A stretch of 64,000 bases of DNA. Source: JAAZAI01 sp050942875. Lineage in GTDB: Bacteria > Verrucomicrobiota > Kiritimatiellia > RFP12 > UBA3636. Each line of letters opens with the position of its first letter. The stretch's first letter is position 1. The stretch is taken from contig JBMNOD010000001.1 of the NCBI GenBank assembly GCA_050942875.1, positions 49,194 through 113,193 of the forward strand, read 5' to 3'. Made by a program: the position numbers and the translations under genes. Below are positions 8,336-18,134 of this stretch, one piece after another. The notes under the pieces were generated by a model. It did not search any database. It worked only from the letters and a program-made list of their open reading frames with translations, and was not told the DNA's origin.

Positions 8336-10050
8336 ACGCACGCACCGCCCTGCTGCTTGCGGCCCTGGCCGCAACGTCCCTCGCCGCCAGCGCGCAGACG
8401 ACCCTGCGCCGCACGGTCGACCGGATGCCCTCCTTCGACCCCATCCAGTCCGAAAGCGTCGGCGCCATGCGCTGCGTGTCCCTCGTTTACGAAACGCTCC
8501 TCGAATACGACTACCTCGCCCGCCCCTACCGCCTCCGCGGCTGCATCGCAGAGGACCTGCCCGAAGTCTCCGCCGACGGCCGCACGCTGACCTTCCGCCT
8601 CCGCCGCGGCATCCATTTCGGCCCCGACATCTGCCTGAGTCCAGACCCCGCCACCGGCCGGCCCGGCATGCGCGACGTCGTCGCCGCCGACGTCGTCTAT
8701 TCGTTCAAGCGCCTCGCCGACGCCAAGCTTTCATCGCCGGGCTACTGGACGGTCGAAGGCAAGATCGAAGGCATCGACGCCTTCCACCAGGCGTCGATGG
8801 GCGACACCCCGACCGACTACTCGCTCGACATCGCCGGGCTGCGCGCCCTCGACGAGCGAACCGTCGAAATGCGCCTGACCGCGCCCGCCCCCGACTTCCT
8901 CTGGGTGCTCGCCATGCCCTACACCGCCATCGTGCCGCGCGAGGCCGTGGAGCACTACGGCGCCGGCTTCGAATCCGTCGACGTCGGCACGGGACCCTAC
9001 CGCCTCGTCGCCTGGCGGCGCAACTACCGCTACGCCTTCGAACGACGCCCGGGGCGCGACATCGCGCGCGACGCCACACCGCTCCTCGACGACGCCCGGG
9101 ACGCCGTGCCGATCGAACGCATCACCTACCTCGTCATGGAAGACCCCTCGACGCGCTGGCTCTCCTTCCTCAGCGGCGGCCTCGACGTCGCCGGCGACAT
9201 CTCGCGCGACAACTGGGACGCCGTCGTCGGCCCCGACGGCGATCTGACCGAAGACATGAAGCGGCGCAACATCCGCCTCCTCGCCAAGCCCAGCCTCGAC
9301 ACGTTCTACATCGGATTCAATCTCGACGACCCCGTCCTCGGCGGCAACGTGAAGCTCCGCCAGGCCCTCTCCTGCGCCTCCGACCCCCGCCAGTGGGAAA
9401 CGCTCAACGCCGGACGCGTCGTCGGCGCCAGCGGCCCCGTGCCCATCGGCATCGCCGGCCGCCTGGAAACGCCCTCCCCCTACGCCTTCGACATCGAGAA
9501 GGCCGAAGCGCTCCTCGCCGAGGCGGGCTACCCCGGCGGCGTCGATCCCGCCACGGGGCGCCGCCTCGCGCTCACGCTCGACCTCGGCCGCACCGACCAG
9601 GAAATCCGCGAGACCGCCGAGCTCTTCGCCTCGTTCATGGATCGCATCGGCGTCGTCGTCAAGCTCCAGTACAACAACTGGCCGTCGTTCCTCAAGAAGA
9701 TCGCCCGCCGCGAAGCGCAGATGTTCCTGATCGGCTGGATGGCGGACTACCCCTCGGCGCTCAATTTCATGCAGCTCTTCGTCGGGCGCAACGCCTCCCC
9801 CGGCCCCAACCGCAGCAACTACGCCAACGCCGACTACGACGCGCTCTACGACAAGGCCGACACGACGCTCGACGACGACGCCCGGCTCGCGCTCGTCGCG
9901 CAGATGCAGGAAACCATCCGCGAGGCCTGCCCCTGGATCTTCCTCTACCACCGCAAGGCCAACCTGCTCGTCCATCCGCACGTCCGCAACGTCGTCATGC
10001 ACGACTTCCCCTACGGCGCCGAAAAGCATTGGCGGATGATGCCGAAATAG
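8332..10050 (+). CDS. ABC transporter substrate-binding protein, peptide/oligopeptide type (SBP family 5)
   Basis: 572-residue exported solute receptor. A Sec signal (MNARTALLLAALAATSLAASAQ) leads into the family-5 fold: TLRRTVDRMPSFDPIQS, VYETLLEYDY, and the diagnostic AEDLPEVSADGRTLTFRLR with GIHFGPD. Then come VVAADVVYSFKRLAD, GTGPYRLVAW, and the late LIGWMADYPSALNFMQLF. No lipobox cysteine is seen, so it should be soluble in the periplasm. It is joined to tatD by ATGA. No permease or ATPase genes are nearby, so its transporter is encoded elsewhere or it delivers to shared components. Its stop directly abuts the stop of the convergent subtilase gene. Confidence 0.9.
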   Translation: MNARTALLLAALAATSLAASAQTTLRRTVDRMPSFDPIQSESVGAMRCVSLVYETLLEYDYLARPYRLRGCIAEDLPEVSADGRTLTFRLRRGIHFGPDICLSPDPATGRPGMRDVVAADVVYSFKRLADAKLSSPGYWTVEGKIEGIDAFHQASMGDTPTDYSLDIAGLRALDERTVEMRLTAPAPDFLWVLAMPYTAIVPREAVEHYGAGFESVDVGTGPYRLVAWRRNYRYAFERRPGRDIARDATPLLDDARDAVPIERITYLVMEDPSTRWLSFLSGGLDVAGDISRDNWDAVVGPDGDLTEDMKRRNIRLLAKPSLDTFYIGFNLDDPVLGGNVKLRQALSCASDPRQWETLNAGRVVGASGPVPIGIAGRLETPSPYAFDIEKAEALLAEAGYPGGVDPATGRRLALTLDLGRTDQEIRETAELFASFMDRIGVVVKLQYNNWPSFLKKIARREAQMFLIGWMADYPSALNFMQLFVGRNASPGPNRSNYANADYDALYDKADTTLDDDARLALVAQMQETIREACPWIFLYHRKANLLVHPHVRNVVMHDFPYGAEKHWRMMPK

Positions 10051-12774
10051 TCACTTCATCAGCAGAAGCGTGCCAAGCGAGGGCGAAAAGGCGTGCAGAA
10101 CGACCGTGTCCACCCACCAGCCTTCGCTGGCGATCCTGGAATCCGTGCTCAACCGCCAGCGGACGCGCAGCGTCGAACCGGCGTAGATCGCCGGATCAAG
10201 CGCCACGACGACCTCCGTGAACGCACTGCCGCTGTCGCCCGTCCAGGCAGGCTGGTCGGCAAGTTCGGCTGGCGTCCTGAACAACCATCCTCTGGCAATC
10301 GTCGTGCCACCGTAACCGCCCTTGACGAAGGACGCGCCGGAGCCTGCGGCGCCAATCGCCTTCCAGTTGCCTAAGCCACCCGGCGAAACCTCCAACACGC
10401 AGCCGTCGTAGATTTCCGTGTTGTATCGATGCCAGAACCGAAACCGGATGCCGGTGGCGTCCGACGGGATTTCATAGACGGGCGAGTTCAAATTGTCGGT
10501 GTTCCGGCTCGCAGGCCCGGATGCAAAACAGGCATGCGGCGGCGTGTGGCTCGCCGTCGTGACGCGCGTCCAGTATGTCGAACCGATGTTCGCATCCGAC
10601 GTCCACCCCGAAGGCGCCGCCTCGAAAGGCGTCCGCGCCAGAATCCTGGCGACCGCCAGCGCGTTGGTCAGCTCCCCGACCTGTCCGTCCGCATTCGTCA
10701 CGCGCACGTTCCAGAACCCCTGCCCCATTCGCGCAAGATCCGGCGTGCAGACAATCTCGGCAGACGTCGCGGCCTCCACGACCGCAGGCGCCTCGGGATC
10801 GCCCGAACGGAAGAAGGCCACGTCCGCGTCATCGTCGAAATGCGAGCCGAGCACCGAGACCGTGTTGCCTGCCTCGGCCACGAAGTCGGGATCGACGGCC
10901 TGCACCATCGGCGGCATCCGTCGCGCCCCCGAGATAATCAACGCATAATCCTGAAGATTGCCGCTCAGCGTGCCAGCATACGTGACAACCGCCTTCCACA
11001 AACCCGGCGTGGCGGGAGACGCCACCAATACCTGTTCGACGTTGTCGACGTTGTTGGTGCCGGTCGTTGCAGCGGCCGACATCGATTCTGGCGTCCACGT
11101 GCCGACGAACGGCATGACGAACGGCAGATGCGTCGTGCCGTCCGGCGCGACGAGACGCAGATTCAAGTCGTTGACCAATCTCACGTCGCGCGAATCATGC
11201 TCGTTGAGCATCACAGCGGCGCCCGGCGGATCGGTCCAGCAGATCGTGGCGCGGATCGGCGACACGCCATCCCAGTTGAACACCTGCTCGCGGACGGGGG
11301 CCGCCGTCGTGATCTGGCTTTCAATGATCGAAGGGACGGCCGGATTCGTCGCCGCCGTGCAAATCAGATCCGCCGCCGCCTTCGCGTTGACGAGACCCCA
11401 GCCGAACTTGTAATCGGGGCCGGGCGTGCCAAGGTCGTCGGCCGTGTGGATGAGCAGCGCCTTGAGCGTGCTCGCCCGCAGGTGCTCGCCGGGCTTCATC
11501 GACGTGTAGAGGCCGAGCAAAAGCTGCGCCGTCCCCGTCGCGTTCGGCGCGGCCATGCTCGTGCCGCTCTTGTACCCATAGCTTGAGGGGGTGCCGGAGA
11601 GGGTCGAATACAGCATGTAGCCGTTGGCGACGAGATCGGGCTTGATGCGTCCGTCGTCCGTCGGCCCCCAGGAGGAAAAACTCGTCATCCCCGCCTTGGC
11701 GGGATCGCGGACGCCGCTCGTGACGGCGTCGCCCACCGCCCCGACCGTCAATGTGTTCTTGGCGACGGCATAGAAGCCAAGCGTGTCGTACCCGTTTTTG
11801 TACTTGCCGTCGCCGGGAGGATGCGAGGCGCTGTCATAGGCAACCGTCATCGTCGGGACGTCAGGATCCAAAGCCACCGTATCGCCATTCGCAGGATTGT
11901 CGCCGCGGTCATTGCCGGCCGCCCAGACGATCGTGTAGTAAGGCAGGCTTTGGAGGCGTCCGTCGATTTCCCTGGAATGGGAATTGTACTGCCCGAAGTG
12001 GGGGTCGTAGCTGTTCGTCGTGCCGCCGGAACCGAACCACGTCCATTTTGGAGCTGTCGTGTAAAGCCATCCCGCCTGGTAGGCGTAGCTGTGGTTGGAC
12101 AGGTGGATCTTGCCCGGCTCGCCGCCATACGACGCGCCGCGCGATGCCGTTTCACTCGCGTCGTCGTCCCAGTCGTAGCTGTCGATCATCACGGCGGGCG
12201 CCATGCCCATGACATCGGGCTTGACGCCCTTGGCGCCGATCGTGCCCGCCACGTGCGTGGAATGATCATTAAAGCTCGTAATTCCCTTGTCCTTGATCGT
12301 CACGCGATCGCCAAATTCCACATGGTTCGTCCGCACGCCTCCGCCGTCCCACACGCCAACCGTCCAGCCCGCGCCATCCATGGCATGCGGCGCGGCGCGG
12401 ACGAGATTGGCGCCCGTGCTGATCGCGGCGTTGGCGTTGACCGTCGTGTAGTAGAGCGGCTTGCCGTCGATCCAGTCCATCAATTCGATGAGGCTGCCAT
12501 CCGCATGTTCCACTCGAATCGGCATGCCCCGCAAGCCGGCCTGCCGCACCGCCTCGGCCTTTCGCGCCCGGTGGATTTCCCGAAGACGCCCGACGACCTC
12601 GGCGCGTTGCGCCGGGTCGCGCATGTTCGCCGCCCCGCGCCAAACCTCGGCCGCCGCGCCTCGCGGCGGCGCATTCGTTCGCTGGGCGAAACCCGGAGCT
12701 TCCGCCAAAACCAGCGCGACCCCCAGTGCCAAGGTCAACACCCCGCCACGTGAACAGTCAAACCACCCTTTCAT
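10051..12774 (-). CDS. Secreted subtilisin-like (S8) serine protease with C-terminal accessory domains
   Basis: 907-residue exported endopeptidase. Signal peptide about residues 1-30 (ends GFAQ). Catalytic triad Asp143 (GVWDGGGVRTNH), His174 (DHSTHVAGTIGAKG) and Ser406 (SGTSMAAPNATG), with oxyanion Asn288 (VWAAGNDRG). After the catalytic domain comes a beta-sandwich, then an IPT/TIG-like module (about residues 635-710), then a MAM/immune-inhibitor-like jelly roll with FRFWHRYNTEIYDGC and RWRLSTDSRIASEGWWVD. The protein ends SLGTLLLMK, matching the short tail of other exported proteins here. AGGAGG precedes the ATG. It is the last gene of a three-gene minus-strand unit after two membrane proteins. 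Confidence 0.92.
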   Translation of the reverse strand: MKGWFDCSRGGVLTLALGVALVLAEAPGFAQRTNAPPRGAAAEVWRGAANMRDPAQRAEVVGRLREIHRARKAEAVRQAGLRGMPIRVEHADGSLIELMDWIDGKPLYYTTVNANAAISTGANLVRAAPHAMDGAGWTVGVWDGGGVRTNHVEFGDRVTIKDKGITSFNDHSTHVAGTIGAKGVKPDVMGMAPAVMIDSYDWDDDASETASRGASYGGEPGKIHLSNHSYAYQAGWLYTTAPKWTWFGSGGTTNSYDPHFGQYNSHSREIDGRLQSLPYYTIVWAAGNDRGDNPANGDTVALDPDVPTMTVAYDSASHPPGDGKYKNGYDTLGFYAVAKNTLTVGAVGDAVTSGVRDPAKAGMTSFSSWGPTDDGRIKPDLVANGYMLYSTLSGTPSSYGYKSGTSMAAPNATGTAQLLLGLYTSMKPGEHLRASTLKALLIHTADDLGTPGPDYKFGWGLVNAKAAADLICTAATNPAVPSIIESQITTAAPVREQVFNWDGVSPIRATICWTDPPGAAVMLNEHDSRDVRLVNDLNLRLVAPDGTTHLPFVMPFVGTWTPESMSAAATTGTNNVDNVEQVLVASPATPGLWKAVVTYAGTLSGNLQDYALIISGARRMPPMVQAVDPDFVAEAGNTVSVLGSHFDDDADVAFFRSGDPEAPAVVEAATSAEIVCTPDLARMGQGFWNVRVTNADGQVGELTNALAVARILARTPFEAAPSGWTSDANIGSTYWTRVTTASHTPPHACFASGPASRNTDNLNSPVYEIPSDATGIRFRFWHRYNTEIYDGCVLEVSPGGLGNWKAIGAAGSGASFVKGGYGGTTIARGWLFRTPAELADQPAWTGDSGSAFTEVVVALDPAIYAGSTLRVRWRLSTDSRIASEGWWVDTVVLHAFSPSLGTLLLMK

Positions 12775-12804
12775 TCCCTACCTCCTCTCAAAGCAAAGGC
12801 CTGC

Positions 12805-15636
12805 TTAGGATCCATCGCTGTCCTTCGGCACGGGTGTCGCATCCGAAACCCGCAACGGCAGGATCATCCGGCGTTTCACGACGTCAAGGGACGTCGTCGG
12901 CTTGGCGCGCCGAGGCAGAAGCCCATACTCGGGAATGCCAAAGGCAAGGCGCAACGCGGCGCTCTCCGCATCTTCGGGGGCCGTGAAATGGAGAACCGTC
13001 TTGAACGCCGTTCCCAACCGACCGGGATGGACGTTCAAATCCGGGCAGAAAGGCTCATCGACCCGGCTGACAACGCGACCGGATGCATCAAGCACCTTCA
13101 CCGAAAGCCCCAGGTTGTCGGGGAAGGCGAAATCCGGCTTCACATCCCAGACCATCTCAAGGGCGAACCGGGTGCCCGATGCGTCAAGGCGCTGCAACCC
13201 GGAAACGCCGCGCAGCACGAGGCCGCCATCATAAAACGACGCGCCCGATCCTTCAATGACGTCCGGCATGGGCGGCGGTCGATTGGCATGCAGCATCCCG
13301 CCATAGAACATCAGATCGGCCGACCGCGCTCCTTCGGGACGCGGCGGCGCCAGCTTGAAGACGGTCATGCCGCCCACCGAGAACGCCTCGGCCTCCACCC
13401 CGGCGGCGCGAAGCGCCGCCCGCGTCGGCCCGGCCTCGGCGTCTTCCACGGCGACGGCCACGCCGTCAGCCGGCCCAATGTGCGAAACCGGCACGTCGTC
13501 CGCGACCTCGCGCGACGTCCACACCGCGCCGTCCGTCAGCCGGTGGATTTCCCGTGCATGCCAGCGATCCGCAAACACCCGATCGATTTCCTCGACCTGG
13601 ATGCGCCGCGCCACCGCCGCCATGTCGAGATCCGCAGAGGACGATGAAGGCGTCATCACGTGCAAGGTCTCCAGAAAGATGCTCGGGCAGGAGGAATGGA
13701 TCGACATGCGCACACGCAGTTCGCTCACCTCGGCTGCCGGGAACGTCTTTTCAATGCGAAGGGCGCTGCCGAGGTAATGGAAACGCGGCCCGCTCCAATA
13801 ATGCCCCGTCTCCTTGAAGAGACCGGAGAGGACGTGCCACTCGCCGCTCGCAGGGTCGCGGCCTTCGACCGACCAGGCCTCCATCGCGTGGCGGGGGCGG
13901 TTGATCGCCCGAAGACCGCAAACCTTGACGGGCGCGGCGAAAGCGATGTGCAGCTCGCACTGGCGCGATCCGTCCAGATCGCGCAACTCCGCAAACGTCT
14001 CGCCATTGCAATCCGTCAGCTCCGCCCGCCAGTCCCTTCCGGCGCCATCCGTCATCGCCGTGATCGTCTCCGGCGGCAGGGCCGTGCGCGTCCCTGACGG
14101 AGGCAGAATGTCGTAATGGATGCGCATGCCGGGAATTTTAACGAACGTCGCGCGTCCACACGTGTTGGACAGGAAATGATCGAATCCACGGAAGTTCTCA
14201 AGCACGCCCGGATGGTCCGCGTTTTCGAGCCGATCGAAAAACGGCGCGTAACGGTAGAGCTTCGGCGACACCGCGCAGACCGCCTCTTCGGTAGCCCAGT
14301 TGACGCCATAGAGAATGAAGTCCGCGAAGAACTCCTTCGGCAAACCGGGATGCGCCGCCAGCGCAAGCGCCGTATCATGCCACCCGGCCTTGATGTTGCC
14401 GTGGTGCTTCAAATCCGGCAAGCGCGCCCCGACATCGAAAGCGACGAAAAGGATGCCGACGCCCGCCACCGCACGAAGGCGCCACGCGCGTTTGCGCGGG
14501 GCGGCGGCGGCCAATTGCATCAGCACCCCGATGCCGCTGCCGGCGAGCACCGCGAAGACCGGCACAAACGGCAGCAGGTAGCGCAACGAGTGGATTGCGC
14601 CAAAAGACGACAGCATGTACGCCGCCGCAAAGGCGCCGACGAACAGGAAGCACGCGCAAATCAAGCGCCGGAGCCGGCGCACGGGCGCGCCGCCGACGCG
14701 CACCGGAAGCGCAGCGGCCGCAAGCGCCAAAACCAGAAAGGCAAGCAAGACGACCAGACCAAGCTGCGGCTTCCCGTCCGGAACGGCATACGCAAAAAGC
14801 GCCGGCAGCCGTTCCGTGAACAGAAGCACGCCCGAGCGAACCGTCTCCCGCACCCCCGGCGAGCCGCCGGCGGATTCAAGCGACTGCCAGCCGTTCCTCG
14901 CATTCCAAATCCACCAAGGCGCACTGCCCGCGAAGAATCCAATCAAGCCGCAGACCAGGACAGACGGGCGAAAGAGCCGAAGGCGAAAACGCCACAACAG
15001 CATGACGCAGACGACGGCCACGGCAGGCATCACGAGCCAGAAGTTCCAGAAGCCCAGGCCGACGAGGAAGCCCAGCAGCAAAAACCGCCGGGAACTCGCG
15101 TCCGGAACGGCGCCCTCGCCGCCTTCGTCGTCCGCCCCGAGGAACACCGCCTCGTGCAGCAGCAGCACGGTCAGCAGCAGCCCCAGCGCATAGCCGCCGC
15201 GCGGCGAGGCCATGTAATGGAAATAGCCGCTCGGCCCCACGAGGCAGAGTGCGGACGCCGCCACCGCCGCCACCGGGCCGCCGACCCGCCACGCCAGCCG
15301 ATGGACGGCGAGGGCCATCGCAAAGGCCATCAGCCCCGTGCCCAGGCAGACCGCGAAGGGCGTCGGCCCGAGGAACAGCCCGAGCAGCGCGCTGAAGGCG
15401 GGCTCCAACGACCCCATGTAGGCCTGCCCGTAGAAAAAGACCGGAAAATCCACGCCCGCAAGCATGTGCCGGACCATCAGCACCACCACGGCATAATCCG
15501 GATTGCCATGCAACGCATACCACTTCGCGCCGAGCACGCGCATGACCAGACAGGCGCCAAGGACGAGAACCGAAGCGGCGATCGCCAGCCCGCGCATCGT
15601 TGGGGTTCTGTTCTCGTGACTCGGGTTGCACTTCAT
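12805..15636 (-). CDS. Large polytopic membrane protein, GT-C/family 39-like glycosyltransferase with extended C-terminal domain
   Basis: 943 residues. The first roughly 430 contain about ten hydrophobic segments in the pattern of GT-C mannosyltransferases (PMT/ArnT-like): an early loop LHGNPDYAVVVLMVRHM with acidic residue, then VFFYGQAYMGSLEPAFSALLG, typical of the family-39-like group. The C-terminal half is soluble and predicted periplasmic, with two beta-rich segments that may bind carbohydrate. The ATG overlaps the stop of the upstream membrane gene (TAATG), so translation is coupled. It may transfer a lipid-linked sugar to glycan or protein; donor and acceptor unknown. An internal Met14 could be the true start. 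Confidence 0.7.
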   Translation of the reverse strand: MKCNPSHENRTPTMRGLAIAASVLVLGACLVMRVLGAKWYALHGNPDYAVVVLMVRHMLAGVDFPVFFYGQAYMGSLEPAFSALLGLFLGPTPFAVCLGTGLMAFAMALAVHRLAWRVGGPVAAVAASALCLVGPSGYFHYMASPRGGYALGLLLTVLLLHEAVFLGADDEGGEGAVPDASSRRFLLLGFLVGLGFWNFWLVMPAVAVVCVMLLWRFRLRLFRPSVLVCGLIGFFAGSAPWWIWNARNGWQSLESAGGSPGVRETVRSGVLLFTERLPALFAYAVPDGKPQLGLVVLLAFLVLALAAAALPVRVGGAPVRRLRRLICACFLFVGAFAAAYMLSSFGAIHSLRYLLPFVPVFAVLAGSGIGVLMQLAAAAPRKRAWRLRAVAGVGILFVAFDVGARLPDLKHHGNIKAGWHDTALALAAHPGLPKEFFADFILYGVNWATEEAVCAVSPKLYRYAPFFDRLENADHPGVLENFRGFDHFLSNTCGRATFVKIPGMRIHYDILPPSGTRTALPPETITAMTDGAGRDWRAELTDCNGETFAELRDLDGSRQCELHIAFAAPVKVCGLRAINRPRHAMEAWSVEGRDPASGEWHVLSGLFKETGHYWSGPRFHYLGSALRIEKTFPAAEVSELRVRMSIHSSCPSIFLETLHVMTPSSSSADLDMAAVARRIQVEEIDRVFADRWHAREIHRLTDGAVWTSREVADDVPVSHIGPADGVAVAVEDAEAGPTRAALRAAGVEAEAFSVGGMTVFKLAPPRPEGARSADLMFYGGMLHANRPPPMPDVIEGSGASFYDGGLVLRGVSGLQRLDASGTRFALEMVWDVKPDFAFPDNLGLSVKVLDASGRVVSRVDEPFCPDLNVHPGRLGTAFKTVLHFTAPEDAESAALRLAFGIPEYGLLPRRAKPTTSLDVVKRRMILPLRVSDATPVPKDSDGS

Positions 15637-17879
15637 TAGAACCTGCTTTCGTAGCGGACGTCGACGCGCGACGCCCCATTCGGTCGAATGCCAATGAAGA
15701 CGACGCCGTCGCCGGCCTCGTGCGGAACCAGCTCGGCCGGCGGATCGACGCGGAGCCGGTCGTTCCAGTTGTAGCGGATCACCGCCTCCTCCGGCGGCGT
15801 CCCGCCGAAATCAACGCGGATGTGGTTGAAGTCTGCTTCAATGACGCCCTCGCCCTTGGCGAACCGTCCGCCGGAGTCCTTGACGGCGAAGACGACGAAA
15901 TCGCGATTCGCGGATTCGTCTTGATCAACCAAGGTGGCGACTTCGCGGAAAAGCTCCGGATTCGCGCAGCAATGCTCAATGTGGTCGCGACGGAAGGAAA
16001 TCACATGCGTCACGCCGTGGAGCTTCGCAAATTCATGGTATCCGCCGGGCTTTTTCCGAAAGGCCTGCGGCGGATAGTTCATCTCCACCATCCCGCGGGG
16101 GAAGCCATAGTAGTCGCAGGACATCATCTCGCGCCCGGCGAGCTTGGGCAGGTAGGCGATGTGGCCGCGTCCATACGCATGCACCGCCGATCCCGCGAAG
16201 AGCAGCCGCCCGTCCTCGGGCACGTTGGCCTCGATCCAATCCGTGAGGTCGTGGACGATCCGGCGCGTCCCGACATAGGCGTCGTGCGTCCGCGCGCCGT
16301 AGTAGCGCATCGTGTTCTGAAGCGAGCACAGCACCAACGCCAGCACCACGGCCTGCAGGATCGGCGCGAACCGGGCGCGCGACACGAGCACCTTGCGCAA
16401 GATGCAGGCGGCGGGCAGCGCCATCAAACAGGATGCCACGACACCCATCCGCACGAGCTGCATGTTGGGCAGGCAAACCGGCCCCATCGTGAACACGACG
16501 ACGAGAAACAAAAACGGCGCCACCACCCAGCGCCGCAAACGCCGCCACGGCATGAACCACATCCCCGCCAGGCCGGCAAACAGCAGCAGCGGGTTCATGT
16601 CCGCGCAAATCGACATGAGCGTCGTCAGGAATTCACGGCGAAACGCACGGAGCCCAATGGCGTCGTCCGAAGGATTCTCCAGCACGTGCCCCAAAACTTC
16701 CTTGCCCAAAAACGAGCCCGCCACCGTCGGAATCAGCGCCGCAACCGTCACCGTCGCGGCCAGAAGAAATGCAACGCGACGCGACGACCGCCACCAATGC
16801 CGGGCGTGCCCCAGCACAAGCAATCCCAGCGGGAGGCCCAGCATCAGCATGGGCGGCCACTGGCCCATGAAGAAAATCGAGACGACCATCCCCACAAGCA
16901 CCCAATGCGATGGACGCGGCCGCATCGCCGCCGCATGGAGAAACGCCAGCGCCGACGGCAGCATCGCCATCGACAACGACGCGCCGACCGTTCCAAACCG
17001 AAGCAGCCAGAGCATGAAAAGCGGCCCCTGCGCCAAGGCGAAGATCGCCCCGAGAAGCCCGCCGATCATCGAGAGACCCGCCGCGCGAAACCCCGCATGC
17101 GTCATCCACGGCACAAAGAAGACAAAGGCGAAAAGGAAGACATAGGGCGACGCCACATGCGGCGGCAGCAGGAGCCAAAGCGGCGCGCCCAGAATCGCGT
17201 AGCCGGCGACGCCCGACGACGTGATCACGCTGTTGGCGACGCCCGCGTTCCAGTGCGGCACGTAGTTCTCGCGCCACGGAAACGCCCCGAAAAACTCCGA
17301 GATTCGAAAGAGAAATGACGGATGGTCGTCCGAATACAACGCCCCGAAGCCCGTGTGACGGAGCAGCAGGCAGCAACACGCAACCTGGGTGGCCACAAGC
17401 CCCGCCGCCAGCACCTTCGGAAGCCATCGCCGCGGATCCCAGATCGTGAACAACGGCACCGCGCCAAAGGACAGCAGGACAAACCACATCTGCACCGCCT
17501 TGAAGCTCTGAAATGAAATCCCCGTCGTGATCGGCCAATTCGCAAAATAGTATTTCGGAATCCGTGCCACCGCTGAAAGCGCATAGACGGCCAGCGCCAC
17601 AAGCAGCACCCACTCCAGCGGCGCCAGCCCTCGGACCGCCTTGGCGTCCGTGCCTGCATCGTCCACGCGCCCCAGCCGGCGCCGCAGCCGCTGCGAGACC
17701 CAAAACGACGCCGCCATGCCCAGCGCCCAAACGGCAAGAAACGCCAAATCACGAAGAAACCAGCCATGAATGAAGAAAATACGATCATTCGATCGAGCGG
17801 CCTGCCGAACGCACAGCGCGCAAAGGGCCATGTAGAGAAGAACCTTCAGAGCTTTGCGACTGTTCGACAGCTTAAACAT
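15636..17879 (-). CDS. Large polytopic membrane protein, putative GT-C glycosyltransferase
   Basis: 747 residues with about a dozen hydrophobic helices from residue 10 to about 560, followed by a periplasmic tail of about 190 residues. It resembles bacterial multi-pass sugar transferases or O-antigen-ligase-like proteins in topology and in aromatic-rich loops (SLFRISEFFGAFPWRENYVPHWNAG-type segment near residue 190), but no specific family is certain. It is the first gene of the operon with 12805-15636 and the subtilase, and overlaps the next gene by one base. The pairing of two related membrane proteins suggests they modify the same surface polymer or glycoprotein. Confidence 0.65.
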   Translation of the reverse strand: MFKLSNSRKALKVLLYMALCALCVRQAARSNDRIFFIHGWFLRDLAFLAVWALGMAASFWVSQRLRRRLGRVDDAGTDAKAVRGLAPLEWVLLVALAVYALSAVARIPKYYFANWPITTGISFQSFKAVQMWFVLLSFGAVPLFTIWDPRRWLPKVLAAGLVATQVACCCLLLRHTGFGALYSDDHPSFLFRISEFFGAFPWRENYVPHWNAGVANSVITSSGVAGYAILGAPLWLLLPPHVASPYVFLFAFVFFVPWMTHAGFRAAGLSMIGGLLGAIFALAQGPLFMLWLLRFGTVGASLSMAMLPSALAFLHAAAMRPRPSHWVLVGMVVSIFFMGQWPPMLMLGLPLGLLVLGHARHWWRSSRRVAFLLAATVTVAALIPTVAGSFLGKEVLGHVLENPSDDAIGLRAFRREFLTTLMSICADMNPLLLFAGLAGMWFMPWRRLRRWVVAPFLFLVVVFTMGPVCLPNMQLVRMGVVASCLMALPAACILRKVLVSRARFAPILQAVVLALVLCSLQNTMRYYGARTHDAYVGTRRIVHDLTDWIEANVPEDGRLLFAGSAVHAYGRGHIAYLPKLAGREMMSCDYYGFPRGMVEMNYPPQAFRKKPGGYHEFAKLHGVTHVISFRRDHIEHCCANPELFREVATLVDQDESANRDFVVFAVKDSGGRFAKGEGVIEADFNHIRVDFGGTPPEEAVIRYNWNDRLRVDPPAELVPHEAGDGVVFIGIRPNGASRVDVRYESRF

Positions 17880-17920
17880 AAGTTTCCATTACCCAATAGA
17901 GGCCAAATCAAAACACGCGA

Positions 17921-17958
17921 TATGAATTTGCAATTTTAATATGAATTTGCAATTTTAA
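17921..17958. repeat. Two tandem 19-bp AT-rich repeats between divergent genes
   Basis: TATGAATTTGCAATTTTAA occurs twice back to back in the 255-bp gap between the divergent genes at 17879 and 18135. Each unit contains a near-palindrome AATTTGCAATTT. In an otherwise GC-rich genome this looks like a regulator-binding or promoter region serving both directions, but no known site is recognised. Confidence 0.6.
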
Positions 17959-18002
17959 TTGATTTCAAGCGAGGAAGCAAACAAAAAGGAACCGATTACC
18001 GA

Positions 18003-18032
18003 TTGCTTTCGGCCCGCGTTCTATGCCATAAT
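18003..18032 (+). promoter_or_regulatory. Promoter for the SGNH/glycosidase pair
   Basis: TTGCTT (18003-18008), an 18-nt spacer, then CATAAT (18027-18032). The start point would be near 18040, about 95 nt before the ATG at 18135. It also shows that an in-frame Met at 18003 cannot be the start. Confidence 0.5.
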
Positions 18033-18134
18033 GAAAAGGCGTCGCCACAAGGAAGAAAGAAACCCTTCTTCATTCAAAAACACTCGGCCGGCAAGTCGTC
18101 GGCGCCGAGGGCGCACGATCCCAAGGAAAACACC

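Noticed and set aside
12805..17879. The two membrane proteins as O-antigen polymerase and flippase
   Set aside because: Topology with large C-terminal periplasmic domains and the PDYAVVV motif fits GT-C transferases better; no flippase signature seen.
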